64,000 bases of DNA from Pseudocercospora fijiensis CIRAD86 (lineage: Eukaryota; Ascomycota; Dothideomycetes; Mycosphaerellales; Mycosphaerellaceae): contig NW_006921540.1 of the NCBI RefSeq assembly GCF_000340215.1, positions 2,355,486 to 2,419,485 on the forward strand. Direction: 5' to 3'. The position numbers and the translations under genes are program-made. Positions 38,145-48,079 of this stretch are shown here, piece by piece (position 1 is the first letter of the stretch; each line of letters opens with the position of its first letter). The notes beneath the pieces were generated by a model. It was not told where the DNA came from and did no database searches. It worked only from the letters and a program-made list of their open reading frames with translations.

Positions 38145-38870
38145 TTCCTAACCCTAAGCTCTACTACGGCTAAATCCGAGACTTAATCGGATAGTATCGC
38201 CGTTCTACTAGTAATACAATCTACTATAGAGCTATACTATATTTAGTATTAGAAGTAGAACCTAATAAGAGTAGAGCTAGGAGAGGTATTCGACGGACTT
38301 AACTATAGACTTCGTTAAGGAGATATTAAGAGACTATAGCTACTAAAGTTAAACGTTAATAGCGTTATAGATACGAATACAATTCTAGTAACTATAAAGA
38401 ATATAGCTCCTATTAAAACTAGTAGTAGTAATGCTGTAAAGTAATAGACTAAGTAATAGTCGTTTTATACTAGTATAGAAGCTGCGCCGTCGCAATTTAT
38501 ATCGCTACTTTTATAACCTTTATCGTCTCTTCTATAACTACTCTAATTATTATCTCTAGTATTACTTTTATTTTTTACTTAATATTACTACTATATCTAT
38601 TATCTTATCTACTATAACATTCTAGACTTTTAAATATTATATTAGAAACTATCTAGTCTTAGTAGAAGTAGTAGCCTATTAGAAAATAGGAATTATAGTT
38701 ATAAAATAGACTTAATATAGATAGTTATAATAATTTTTATTATTTTTGTAAAAGTTATCTGTCTGATTTGTTTTATCTATTCTTCTATATACCAGAACTG
38801 CTTTTAAACCCCCCTATTTATTAATAGGATTTTATAGTAAAAATTCGAGCGGTCTAATAGTACCCGCTAT
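38145..38870. other. AT-rich transition between transposon block and gene-rich DNA
   Basis: Non-coding in all frames. The first ~350 bp keep the RIP-like pattern and probably continue the relic that gypsy D interrupted. From about 38,480 to 38,830 the sequence is strongly AT-rich and low in complexity (runs such as tattatctctagtattac). Normal composition with frequent CA and TG starts at about 38,870. Confidence 0.6.
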
Positions 38871-38985
38871 GTGGCTACGGCTCCTCGGAAGCCTGCGATA
38901 GGTGCGGCGAAAGCACCACCTCCGAGCACTCCATCGTCACAGACCTTCATAGCATCTGCTTCCCAGCTACAACAAGCTCTCCGCC

Positions 38986-39563
38986 ATGGCATCAAAGCTA
39001 TTGAATGCGCTATTGCGGCTTCCGCCGACTGCTCGTACCTGCTTCACCGCTATTTTGAAGCCTACACCGAGCCCGCTTTCGCATCTCACAACGCGTGCCT
39101 TCTCCGCCTCCACTACACGACAAGCAACATACAACCAGGTCCTACGAGGCTGCCGAAAAGGTCTCAAGGCCCGGAAGCCAACATCGCCGCAACTGGCAAA
39201 CACCAAATGTCCCGAGATGAAAGGCGTGTGTCTGAGAGTAGGAGTCACGAAACCAAAGAAGCCCAATTCAGGCGAGCGGAAAGTTGCGAGGGTGCGATTG
39301 AGTAGTGGAAGTGTGGTCACGGCATATATTCCTGGTGAAGGGCACAATATACAGCAGCATTCCGTTGTGCTGGTAAGAGGTGGTAGAAGTCAGGATTGCC
39401 CAGGTGTGAAGTACCATCTTGTGCGTGGAGCAATGGACTTGGTATGATCCTTCATGGCCAGCCTCAATGTGCATTCTATGCTAACAAACACATGCAGGGT
39501 GGTGTTGGCAACAGGGTTACCAGTCGATCGAAGTATGGTACCAAGAAGCCCAAGGCGGCTTAA
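38986..39563 (+). CDS. MRPS12: Mitochondrial small-subunit ribosomal protein uS12m
   Basis: Encodes mitoribosomal protein S12, which sits at the decoding centre of the mitochondrial small subunit. Two exons: 38,986-39,441 and 39,498-39,563, 173 residues. The intron (39,442-39,497) starts GTATGA, has a ctaac branch point at 39,481 and ends CAG; without it the frame would stop after DLV and lose the conserved C-terminus [17 protein letters not shown]. Residues 1 to about 45 are Arg/Ser/Thr-rich, fitting a mitochondrial presequence. From about residue 48 the S12 core is complete: the PKKPNS block (residues 91-96), KVARVRLS and the [15 protein letters not shown] block near the C-terminus. The start ATG follows gcc in good context. 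It lies only about 115 bp from the transposon boundary. Confidence 0.95.
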
Positions 39564-40162
39564 GTTGGCATTGAGGCTGCCTATCCATTCCTGCCAACGC
39601 TGGACTGAGACATGTGCGCTTCGAGATTCGAGGACTGAGCTGTGCTCGATAGCAGAAACGAATTGCTTTCGCCGTGTTGTCCCAAAATTCACCAGGCAGA
39701 AATGCCTGCCGGAAAACCCTACAGGAAGCAGAAATCAGCGTCGAATGATCGCTTGGCATCCGAAGCGACGGTTACACTGTCTCACGCAACGAGCGGAGCT
39801 CGGCAAAGCCGTCTGGGCTGAACTGCGTTGAAGCCGATGTGGTTCAAGCCGGATCGCGATGCGAGTATAGCTACGGGCGGTCCGAAGCACACACATGCCA
39901 GCGTCAATGCTCAACCACAACTATTTGAGATGTTTCTCGTCGAGCTGCCAGGACGACCTTCGATGATGCTCGGCAGACGAATTTCGCCATCGCATTGGCT
40001 CATGAAATGGCTGAAAATACGAGTTCTTGTGCAACGCAGACACGCTCTTCGATTATAAGAGAGCTGACTACATCGTTGGCCGTTCCAGTCCTGAACGCTT
40101 CATTCAAACATTACAATCAGGACAGTACACAAAGGCGCTTCGAATTTTGCTCAGTCATCAAA
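39564..40162. other. Intergenic region, no gene recognised
   Basis: About 600 bp of normal-composition DNA. Several overlapping short ORFs occur on both strands, but none has a recognisable domain, a consistent splice structure or plausible composition. It probably holds the 3' UTR of MRPS12 and the promoter of the cysteine-rich gene. Confidence 0.5.
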
Positions 40163-40599
40163 ATGTTCAAGACTCCCTTCCTTGTCCTGCTGGTCGCAAG
40201 CTTCTCGTCAGTTCCGATATCCTTTGCTCAAATCCGTCGTCCCAAACTTATCCATTCCATCTAGTCTCGCTTCGAAAGACGATTGTCCCTGCTACAAATC
40301 CACAACTACGGTCGTCCACCCAACTTGCACTCCTTGGGCTGGCATCTGTCCTGCCATCATCTGCGCTACCCCAACGGCGACTGTGACCAAGACCGTACCC
40401 AGAAATGCAAATGTAAGTCTCGGATTCAGAAATGCGCGACCTGCCTAAACTCGCCTAGGCTTTAACTCGATGCCGAGACAAGAATGTGCCGACCGTGACG
40501 GCATACAGCCCTTGCACGACTGATTGTGCGCCCATCACTTGTCCAACTGCGACAGCCACTGTTGTTGGGAAGGAGAAGCAGTGTTGCACTGCGTGGTAG
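40163..40599 (+). CDS. Small cysteine-rich secreted-protein candidate (possibly frameshifted)
   Basis: ATG 40,163 opens a classic signal peptide (about 22 residues: MFKTPFLVLLVASF then SSVPISFA, cleavage probably before Gln). About ten bases later a second frame, offset by one base, carries a Cys/Thr/Pro-rich segment with DDCPCYK, TPWAGICPAIIC and TATVTKT. It ends at a good donor (GTAAGT, 40,413) and continues after the acceptor at 40,482 with CTTDCAPITCP and QCCTAW, stop 40,597-40,599. Ten Cys in about 100 mature residues fit a disulphide-rich secreted protein. The one-base offset near 40,232 (within caaat) is too close for an intron, so it means a real frameshift, a sequencing error, or an unrelated upstream start. 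No family was recognised. Confidence 0.5.
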
Positions 40600-40955
40600 A
40601 AATAAGAAACTGAGGACATCTTGTGGAACGAAATTTCTAGGGTTATCAGGATCAGAATAGGAATATGGTTGATTTCTGTTGGCTCTGTTGCGGGAATGAG
40701 ATAGCATCTTTGAATTGGAATGACTCATCGCTTCGATCTATCTATCCCAAATTTCGATTAATGTTGTCGCTTTTGACCATTGCCATGTTCATTTTCGAAA
40801 TTTAGAAGCTATGTTCTGCTGACTAGAGATCATGGGCTGAATATCACAAAGCGATCGATCAAAAAAACCTCTGTGAAGTCTAGAACGCGCGGAAGTCAAC
40901 AAGCAGTTGATTCTAGCGATTTCGATCACATGAAGCAAGCACATGAAACTAATAA

Positions 40956-40978
40956 CCCCCCCCCCCCCCCCCCCCCCC
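40956..40978 (+). repeat. Homopolymer of 23 C
   Basis: Uninterrupted run of 23 cytosines between aataa and aacata. Length may be unreliable in any assembly. Confidence 0.95.
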
Positions 40979-41033
40979 AACATAAAGGAATCATTTTCAA
41001 AGATTCATCATCCTGAACGCATTCAAATGATTA

Positions 41034-41105
41034 CTGCCCCTGAGATTTGAACGTAGGACCTTCAGTGTGTGAGAATTACATCTGTGATGTTGTTAAGATC
41101 CATAT
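41034..41105 (-). pseudogene. tRNA-Val(CAC)-like relic
   Basis: The minus strand reads like the 3' two-thirds of a tRNA: an anticodon-loop-like TCTCACACACTGAA with CAC in the middle, a variable-loop-like GGTCC, a B-box-like CGTTCAAATCT (consensus GGTTCGANTCC), and a closing CAGGGGCA. The 5' strand of the anticodon stem (taat in place of a complement of actg) is mismatched and no matching 5' acceptor strand or A box is evident. It is best read as a decayed tRNA copy, not an active gene. Confidence 0.35.
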
Positions 41106-41421
41106 GTCCATGTTTACTTGAGGCGAGAGCAAGACTGAAGCTTACGATAACCGCTAAGAGAAATGTTAGAGTCATATTCGAACCAGATTGTTTGGTGAAG
41201 AGGTAGGCTTACACTACACCAGGGCAGCGAGATTGTTGATTGGATGGTAGGATGGTAGGGAGGTTCGTGTGAGAAGGGAAGATAAGAGATGGGACAAGAT
41301 GAGAACTTGTAAAGAGGGTTGGTTGGGTGAGTGAAATGCCAAGATTTCTAACGACGTCGGCGAGGTCTCGTACATTCATTCTTGTAATTGTACACTACAA
41401 CATTCATCATATACCATACCA

Positions 41422-43451
41422 TCAACCCTTCCTAAACCCCAGCATCCCAGTTTTCGGCACCGCAGGCTTGACACTGTTCAAGACAACCACGACTCCCAAA
41501 GCCAACGTGACAGTAGGTAGGAGCCAAGGACTGAACGCGAAGTCCGTGCCGGCGGATGTATTTCCAAGTGTAGCAAGCAAACATAATCCACACCCGATGA
41601 CACTGCTCGCGATTAATCTTGCGAGTTGTAACCTGCTCTTGGTACGTTTGCTCAAACCTGCGATGACGCAGCAGAGGATGACGACCAGACCGATGGAGAT
41701 GAAAAAGTATCCATACGTGAGTCCGAAGACGCCTGCGGTTCTCGAAGTTGCGTTTATGACGGCTGCTGTAGCGTTCTCGTCGGCGAAATCCATTTTCAGG
41801 GCATCGGAGCTTTCGGTTAGTTCTGCGTCGATGTCGGTTTTTCCTTCGATGGGGCTGTCGAAGCCGGCGATGTTGAAGATGGTCTTGAATAAGGTGAAGT
41901 AGATCCAATCGAGAGCGTCGCCTGCCAATGCAGTGTTGTTGGCACCATTGGCTATTGTTCGTGAGGCGTTCGCAGCATTCGGGATGTCTGGTATGAGCTC
42001 TAAGGTTTCCTTTAGGTTCTTGGAGACAAGGAGACCGCGATGGAGGAGCTTCGTAGCGGTCTTGTTGACTCTTCTTCCAGCTTCTGCGAAGTTGCCCTGC
42101 GAGATGAGGTTGTTCCAGTCCTGGTATTGGTTGACGAAGTGATTGCTTCGAACCACTGCTGCTCGCCAAGTGATGCATTGCGCCATGCCTTCGACAGCAA
42201 GGACAAGCGCGATATGTAGAGGGAAATGCAGCAAGGACCAAATTTGCTGCATTATGTTCCCGAAGTGCTCCTCTTCCAGCCAGTCAAAGTAGATCATGTA
42301 CACGAAGTACAGGATAAGGACACAGCATACGACGTTGGCGACGGTGCTGGTAGTGAATTTCAAAGCCCCTTCGCTTTTCACAATCCGCTGACATTTCGAG
42401 GCGAGACTCACCACGCCCTCGCCAAGAATAATGAGGGTGAGAAGGGACATTCGCTCGATCAGATGCGTGCCCTTAAAGCTAATGGCCTTCTTCCAAATCG
42501 CTGATACCATTGTTGCTATGATTGACTCCAGGATGGCGACCAAGTACCAGACGACGTAGTAATGACTGTGGCCGTCCTTGTGAAAAGTCCAGAACAGACC
42601 GAGGTAGACCATCGCTGCAACGAAGTAGGTTGTTGCAATGAGCGACATTGGTAGAATAGTCTGCTTGTACTGTCGAGTAAGCCACATCGATTGAGTGTAC
42701 TGAAAGACAAGTACCAGTCGGGAAGCCATGAGGAATAAAGTCAATGCTTTCTATACTTTCTGTCAGCAAGTAGTGGTCTGGACCGAGTGAGAAAATCCTC
42801 ACGAAATAATAACCAAGAGACGGCTGCGCTCCGTCCACGACTTCTTCATCGCCGGCTCCTTCATGGGCCCTGCCAACGCTGTACTTTGGACCAACAATAG
42901 CAAAGCCTATCATGACAAGGAACTGGACCGCCTTGGCAACTCGCTCAAAGATCGAGTCGACCGAAAAGCGAACATCATAGAGACCGACTTGATACCTGAA
43001 TCGGGTCAGCCGCATGTCAGACGCTGTTTGAGATGCCGACTGCGCTGGTATGATTGCTCACTCACCAGGTCAGCCATAGAATACAAAAGAATCCCACCTA
43101 AGCAGAATGTCAGCATACCCGAAGCCCGCTGCGCTTGCGTTGAAGGTCCTTTCGACACACATATTGCTTGAGCGTAGCGCTATTCGTAACTTCGTGAATA
43201 TTACTGAAAACCGTCAAGTTGGCGGCAAAGAATAGGTCGTAGAAGAGCTCCAAGTTGCTAGCCTCCGTGTGTCTATGGAGCTCTGGGTTCTCATGAATAG
43301 AAGGCCGGCGGCTGGTGTCCTCGCACTGCAAAGGCTCCATTTTGCCGCCGTCATTCGAGCTTCGGGTGGGTGTCTGAGCGCGAGACACATTATCAGAGGG
43401 GCGAGGACTGCGGACTGGTAGTAGCGTGCTGACACTGTTGTTGTCACGCAT
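41422..43451 (-). CDS. LtrA-family (low temperature requirement A) multi-pass membrane protein
   Basis: Four exons on the minus strand: 43,451-43,161, 43,097-43,066, 42,995-42,803 and 42,750-41,422, giving 614 residues. Introns of 63, 70 and 52 nt follow GT-AG; the 32-nt second exon restores the family signature WLTWYQVGLYDVRF. The N-terminal 60 residues are disordered and Ser/Pro-rich. The LtrA domain begins with ASNLELFYDLFFAANLTVFS (residues 63-82) and continues with SVDSIFERVAKAVQFLVMIGFA, LMASRLVLVFQY and LIERMSLLTLIILGEG, the usual conserved acidic/Arg-bearing helices. Roughly eight to ten hydrophobic helices are visible, including two near the C-terminus. Function in fungi is not established; a membrane transporter or sensor role is inference. 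No partner genes nearby. Confidence 0.88.
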
Positions 43452-46400
43452 GCTTCATCAGAGGCAAGAAAATTGCTCAAGTCATGTCAAAATAATGAAT
43501 GGGGGTGAGTGACAGACTGGCGAATTCCGAGTTGATGAGAGGCATCCCTATGCACCGACCGTTCCATGATAATGTGAAAGACGTGCTGGGTACGAAGTGT
43601 GATATCCTGGTAGAGCCAGGTTGCGCGGTTTGAAATTCAACTTTGAATGTGAGAGGCCCGGGAATTTGGCATTGCATCCGGCTGGTTCTCGTACAGGAGT
43701 GTTCTTTTTGAAGCGGCTATGGTCCGTGCGCGACAGGGTGTCAGATATTCTACTTCTTTGGGCCTTCTGTAATCTTTTTATTCTTTCTATCCTTTGTAAT
43801 AATTTAGTGCCTACAACTCGAGGAAAATCTGTTGGGCTAGGCGTATCGAGTAGCTGGCGAAGAATTGCACCCTCTTTAAGAGCGAGTAAGGCAAAAAGAT
43901 AAACACCGCTTGTACGGAGGACAACTGTACATGAGATGATGAATGTACGTACAACTGTACAAGTCTTGATAGTGAAACGCATTGGAACTTTTTCGTCGCT
44001 TGACTTTCCACGTTTCCTGTTTTGTGGTCTGATGACGCGTCTGACACTTGAAGCTTCCAAATTTCCAAAAGCAGATGCAGATCTGTTTACGGAACACAGC
44101 GAAAGCGTTGAAGTTGTGGACCGCACGAACGGATATATTGGTATATATATCTCTTGAATGCTCGGGTCTTCTGCAGATCAGCTTCGTGTTTCGGCAATGT
44201 TGGTTGAGATTGAGAAGGGGAGAGAGGGAGAGATGTTGACTTCCAGCTTCGGCAAGACTTACCGTGAGATGGCGGCGCTGGGGGGCCTGGCATTATTGGA
44301 GCTACGCTGGGATCGAGACACGGTGATCGACCCGTCCGTGTTCTTATCATCAGGCTATCAGGCTGTCAGGCTGCCGCGGGGATGGGATTACGGCAAGATG
44401 CATTCGAGCACGAGGAGGGGTGGCATGATTCACAGGCCCCGGCGGCGGAATGTGACATGAGAACTGAATGTGTGCGGTGTCAAGCATTGGTCTGATAGAC
44501 GCGTCAAAGCTATATATTCGTGAGAGGTCGCCTGGGCATACAGATCGCCTTTGCATTTGTTGGTCTGCACTTCTTGAGCCACACTAGGATACCATAGGAT
44601 TTGCGTATGCAATGAGTGGTGCGTCAGTTCATATCCTCTTTGTGAGACAGCAGCGCCACGAGTGCAGTTCTACCTCTACCACTATTGCCGCACGATTGCT
44701 TCCGCGGCGGAAAATTTGCTGTTCGTAGCTCTGGGAAGCCCGAGGTGGCATTCTTTCCACTCACCACAGCAGCAGATGGGTTTCATGCGGTCTTCGGCCG
44801 CGCCGACACTATTGTTGCAGTGAACAAGTTCGTCCAAACTGAAATCGGCATCCCAAATATATGTGGCTTGCTTCACAGCAGCGGTCCGTTGCTACACGGT
44901 GATAGTAGGTTATGGGTGCACCCTTCGGCTTTTACCTTCAATGCTTGCCGCAACGTCGAGACTTTCTCAGATGCACACGGTACAGGAATGCCAAAATATA
45001 GTGAAGCTGGCCTTCCGTGAAACAGCTGCGATGTGGTCAACATGAGTCTTGGCAGCAGCGACAAGTTGAGCTATTTTGAAGTGCCTCTAGGGGAAGTAGA
45101 TATCGATGCAGACACAGCATTCCCCTTGTTGATGTCTTCGAGGCCCCGTTCTAATGTGAATTTGCTTGCAGCAAGCTTCAAAGTTTCTCGAAGATGACGC
45201 CAAGAAGTTTTCATACGCTCAGACCCGCTGTCGGCGTATTTCCAGACCAGATTTCTCCTAGGTTTTTGATTGTATTGGTACAGCTCCACTTGCGCGCATC
45301 TCACGAGATTTTGATTCGCGACTCGCATAGCGGTGAGCGCCACTCGCACGCGCTGTCTGAGTGTCACCACGTTCCGCAGTATGTAAGGGCAGGGCGGAGC
45401 AGCGTACAACTGCGCGAGACATCCTGAAGTCAGGTTTTTTCAACGACCACCTCATCCACCATGCAAGCCCCCAGCCCTCCGTCGAGCGCGAGCGTCAAGG
45501 ACAACGTCCGCATAACCTGGAGGATTCTGCTGAGATGGTAGCGAGGCAAGAAGGGTGTCTGAAGTACGGCTGATCGGCGCATCTTCCCTGCAACGGGCGA
45601 TCCGTTCAGGGCAGGTGCTGTGCTGGATCTCTGATACGTGAGATGATGGAGACAACAGAGGGGACAACAAGGAAAACACGGATGACAGTGATATGGTCAG
45701 AGCACGCAACGATCGCTCGCGGTCTTGCGCACAGCTTTACTATGACACGACCTCGCAGCCGCCATGGTTCCATTGGGGGCCAGAATGAGTGCATGGATTC
45801 CTGGGAGCTTGTCTATCCAATCTGGTGGCACCATCAGATAACACGAAAGCTGACGGGGCATGAAAGGAGATAGCTTTAGCTTTTCTATTGAGAGAGGCTG
45901 TTGTTGGACAAAGCTGGCGTGGCTGGCCACTTTGCTCGACAAGACACAGCCAATATAATCAGGCATGGCATCGCTTATCGTTGATGCTGCTTCGGAGTCG
46001 AGTGGTATCGTATGGTCAATAATGCAAGGCGCGCTTCCCGTCGGCACTGCAGCGCGGCCGCACGTGAAGGAGGCATTTTCAATCATTCAATGAAATACCG
46101 GGCCCGGTTGCAACTCCGACAGCTCTCAGCGGCGCACCCCGGAGAGCGACGCTTAGCTTTGGTGAGGGCGCGGGCGCGGGCGCGAGACGAGCCACTTGGG
46201 AGCTCGTGCAGACTGCAGACAGCTGGATGGAAATGTGCAGTGGAAGAAGCGTGGGTGGTATTGACCCGCGATGCCGCTGCCGTTGTGTGCGTGGCTACCA
46301 ATGTCCGCTCAGCACCCAGCGCCAGCGCGACCTGTGCTGTCCACATGGACGTGATGCCCACCACCGCTTCGTCTCGCGGGCTGTGCTGTAGAATATTCCC

Positions 46401-46926
46401 TGTTGCCAAGCACCTCCGCCAGCTGCAACTTGCAAGCTATATCCACATCAATGGAGCCACTAGCCCTGCGCCGTGATGAAACCCCGCCCCGCTTGATGGC
46501 GATGCCGATAGCCCTTCCTTCCCTGCAGAACGACGTCCTGACCTGCGTTTCAGCAATCGCAAGGGTCGCCGAGATCCAGATCTTTTCCTCTCAACATCAC
46601 TTCTTGACTCCAAACCACGCTTCACCATCCTGCCCCTAATTCTCATTTCGTACAGCATTCACGTGGGCACAGAGCGCAATCATGGGTGAATAAGGGTCTG
46701 CAGCCAGGTAAGCCGCCGAGTTTTTTGCCTTCACTTGTGAGCCTGTCACATGGGCTCGCTTTCAAATTTGTTTGCAACAGCACATGCTCGCTCCGGCAAT
46801 CAATGTCTTTGCCTTCCCACCCGCGAACTTATCCGAACATCGACATCAACCACCAGCGGACTCGGCAAGGTTACTGCACACTACAATTCCCCTGCACGTA
46901 CAGATAGACTTCCCAAGGTCCGAGTC
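43452..46926. other. Long intergenic region (3.5 kb), no gene recognised
   Basis: Normal base composition with many short ORFs on both strands up to about 150 codons, none with a recognisable domain or convincing exon structure. Small features: two copies of acaactgtac 30 bp apart (43,921 and 43,951) next to tacgta palindromes, and a gcgggc repeat at about 46,165-46,183. It may hide a rapidly evolving or non-coding gene, but nothing supports a specific call. Confidence 0.5.
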
Positions 46927-47729
46927 ATGGCCGACCCTCGCCAGCAGCCACGTCCGGCATATTTCAGCAGGAAGATCTCCAGCTACTTCTTTCCGCAAGT
47001 CGCTCGCGATGGAGAAGGCCTTGTTGCAAGGCCAGATCCACCCACTGAACGCACTCCCTTGCTCGAGCCACCCACCAGCATACCCACTATCACAATCTCA
47101 ACTTCTGACAACAGCGACAACAGGCCGCTGTCGCACTCGATTGCGGATGCGAGTATCCACAGACCGCATCTCCTTCGCGCAGCTACCACCGTAGCTGCCG
47201 TACACACCGAAGTCGCATCGACTGTCGCACCCACATTTCCCACTCGCCCAGAGTTGGGCAGAGCCAAGACCACCACGACTGCTTTCTTGGATCAACACAC
47301 TGCTATGGCCGGCATCTCCAGTATGGACAGAAACAACCCATCACTCTTCCGCCGCGCCACCCAAGCCATTACCCAAACACTCGACCTTACCGACCAAAGA
47401 GCTCATCGGAACGCGCCAAAAGCGCCATCAAACTGGAATGACCACGCCCATCGACGTTACCTCGTGAAGATCTGGGACAGCGTTAACGACGTCACGGCCA
47501 ACTCTTCAAAATATCCCAAGTCAATCACCGCTCAGCTGCGTGGGAACTCAGCTAGACCAGATGCGTGAACATGTTCCCGAGCGAGGGCGAAGTCGGGCTG
47601 AGCCGTGAGTTCATCGAGTACGTCTTGGGAGTGGCACTTCGCCACCCATTCTGCACGCAGGAGAAGATGGGTCGCTGGGAGGTCCTCGCTTCTAGTGGTT
47701 CGCAAAGGATGAACTGGGGTCCTTGGTGA
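46927..47729 (+). CDS. Hypothetical protein, disordered N-terminus, uncertain 3' structure
   Basis: ATG 46,927 (MADPRQQPRPAYFSRK) begins a frame open to 47,568. It is Pro/Thr/Ser-rich and low in complexity, with an ERTPLL di-leucine-type motif, so mostly disordered. Near the end, HAHRRYLVKIWDSVNDVTANS looks more structured. A second coding-looking frame (SREFIEYVLGVALRHPF) follows to a stop at 47,727-47,729. An intron 47,464-47,555 (GTGAAG...CTAG) would join the two in phase, at the cost of the KIWDSVNDV segment; alternatively one or two frameshifts broke the gene. A third frame between them (LDQMREHVPERG) also looks coding, which favours frameshift decay. Family not recognised. Confidence 0.4.
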
Positions 47730-48079
47730 AGAAGTGCTCCATCATAAGCTGGCTGAAAAAGAACCGGTCAGCAACCCTAACTCGAACATCCTGGAATGCA
47801 GCTGCTCTTGGCGCTCAACAAGGCTACTTATTAGTGATTTCAACATCGGCATCAGCAAGCAGCCAGCAAGCAAGCGCCTTTTCTCTCTGAATTCCTCTTT
47901 GCATGGCGATAGAAGGAGCATTGTGGAGCCGGATATATGAGCCCTTTCGGAAGTGGAGGAACGGATGATATGATCATTAGGAGCATGAATGGCATGACGG
48001 ACGATATGCAATTTTTGGTCCTAGGATGAATCTCTGGCATGAATTTTAAAAGCCAGGATTCGGTTAAGCACTGCTCCTC
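47730..48079. other. Intergenic region between convergent genes, nothing recognised
   Basis: 350 bp with no plausible coding frame; presumably the two 3' UTRs. Confidence 0.5.

Larger units (their letters stand above)
40600..41421. other. Intergenic region with poly-C tract and tRNA relic
   Basis: Non-coding. Contains a 23-base C homopolymer (40,956-40,978) and a degraded tRNA-like sequence (41,034-41,105, minus), both described separately, and pyrimidine/purine-biased DNA at 41,220-41,330. Probably 3' flanks of the two convergent neighbours. Confidence 0.55.

Noticed and set aside
1..38870. Programmed stop-codon reassignment (TAG read as Gln/Trp)
   Set aside because: TAG replaces both Gln and Trp codons and is confined to repeats, while genes at 38.9-64 kb use normal stops; RIP explains it.
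38871..39347. Overlapping ORFs (144 codons plus, 126 codons minus) at the MRPS12 locus
   Set aside because: Shadows of the uS12m coding sequence in other frames.
41432..42241. 269-codon minus-strand ORF
   Set aside because: Out-of-frame shadow of the LtrA-family gene; its Arg/His/Ser-rich composition is typical of such shadows.
45697..46476. ORFs of 129 (-) and 154 (+) codons in the 3.5-kb intergenic region
   Set aside because: No recognisable domain, overlapping on opposite strands, no splice support; composition looks random.
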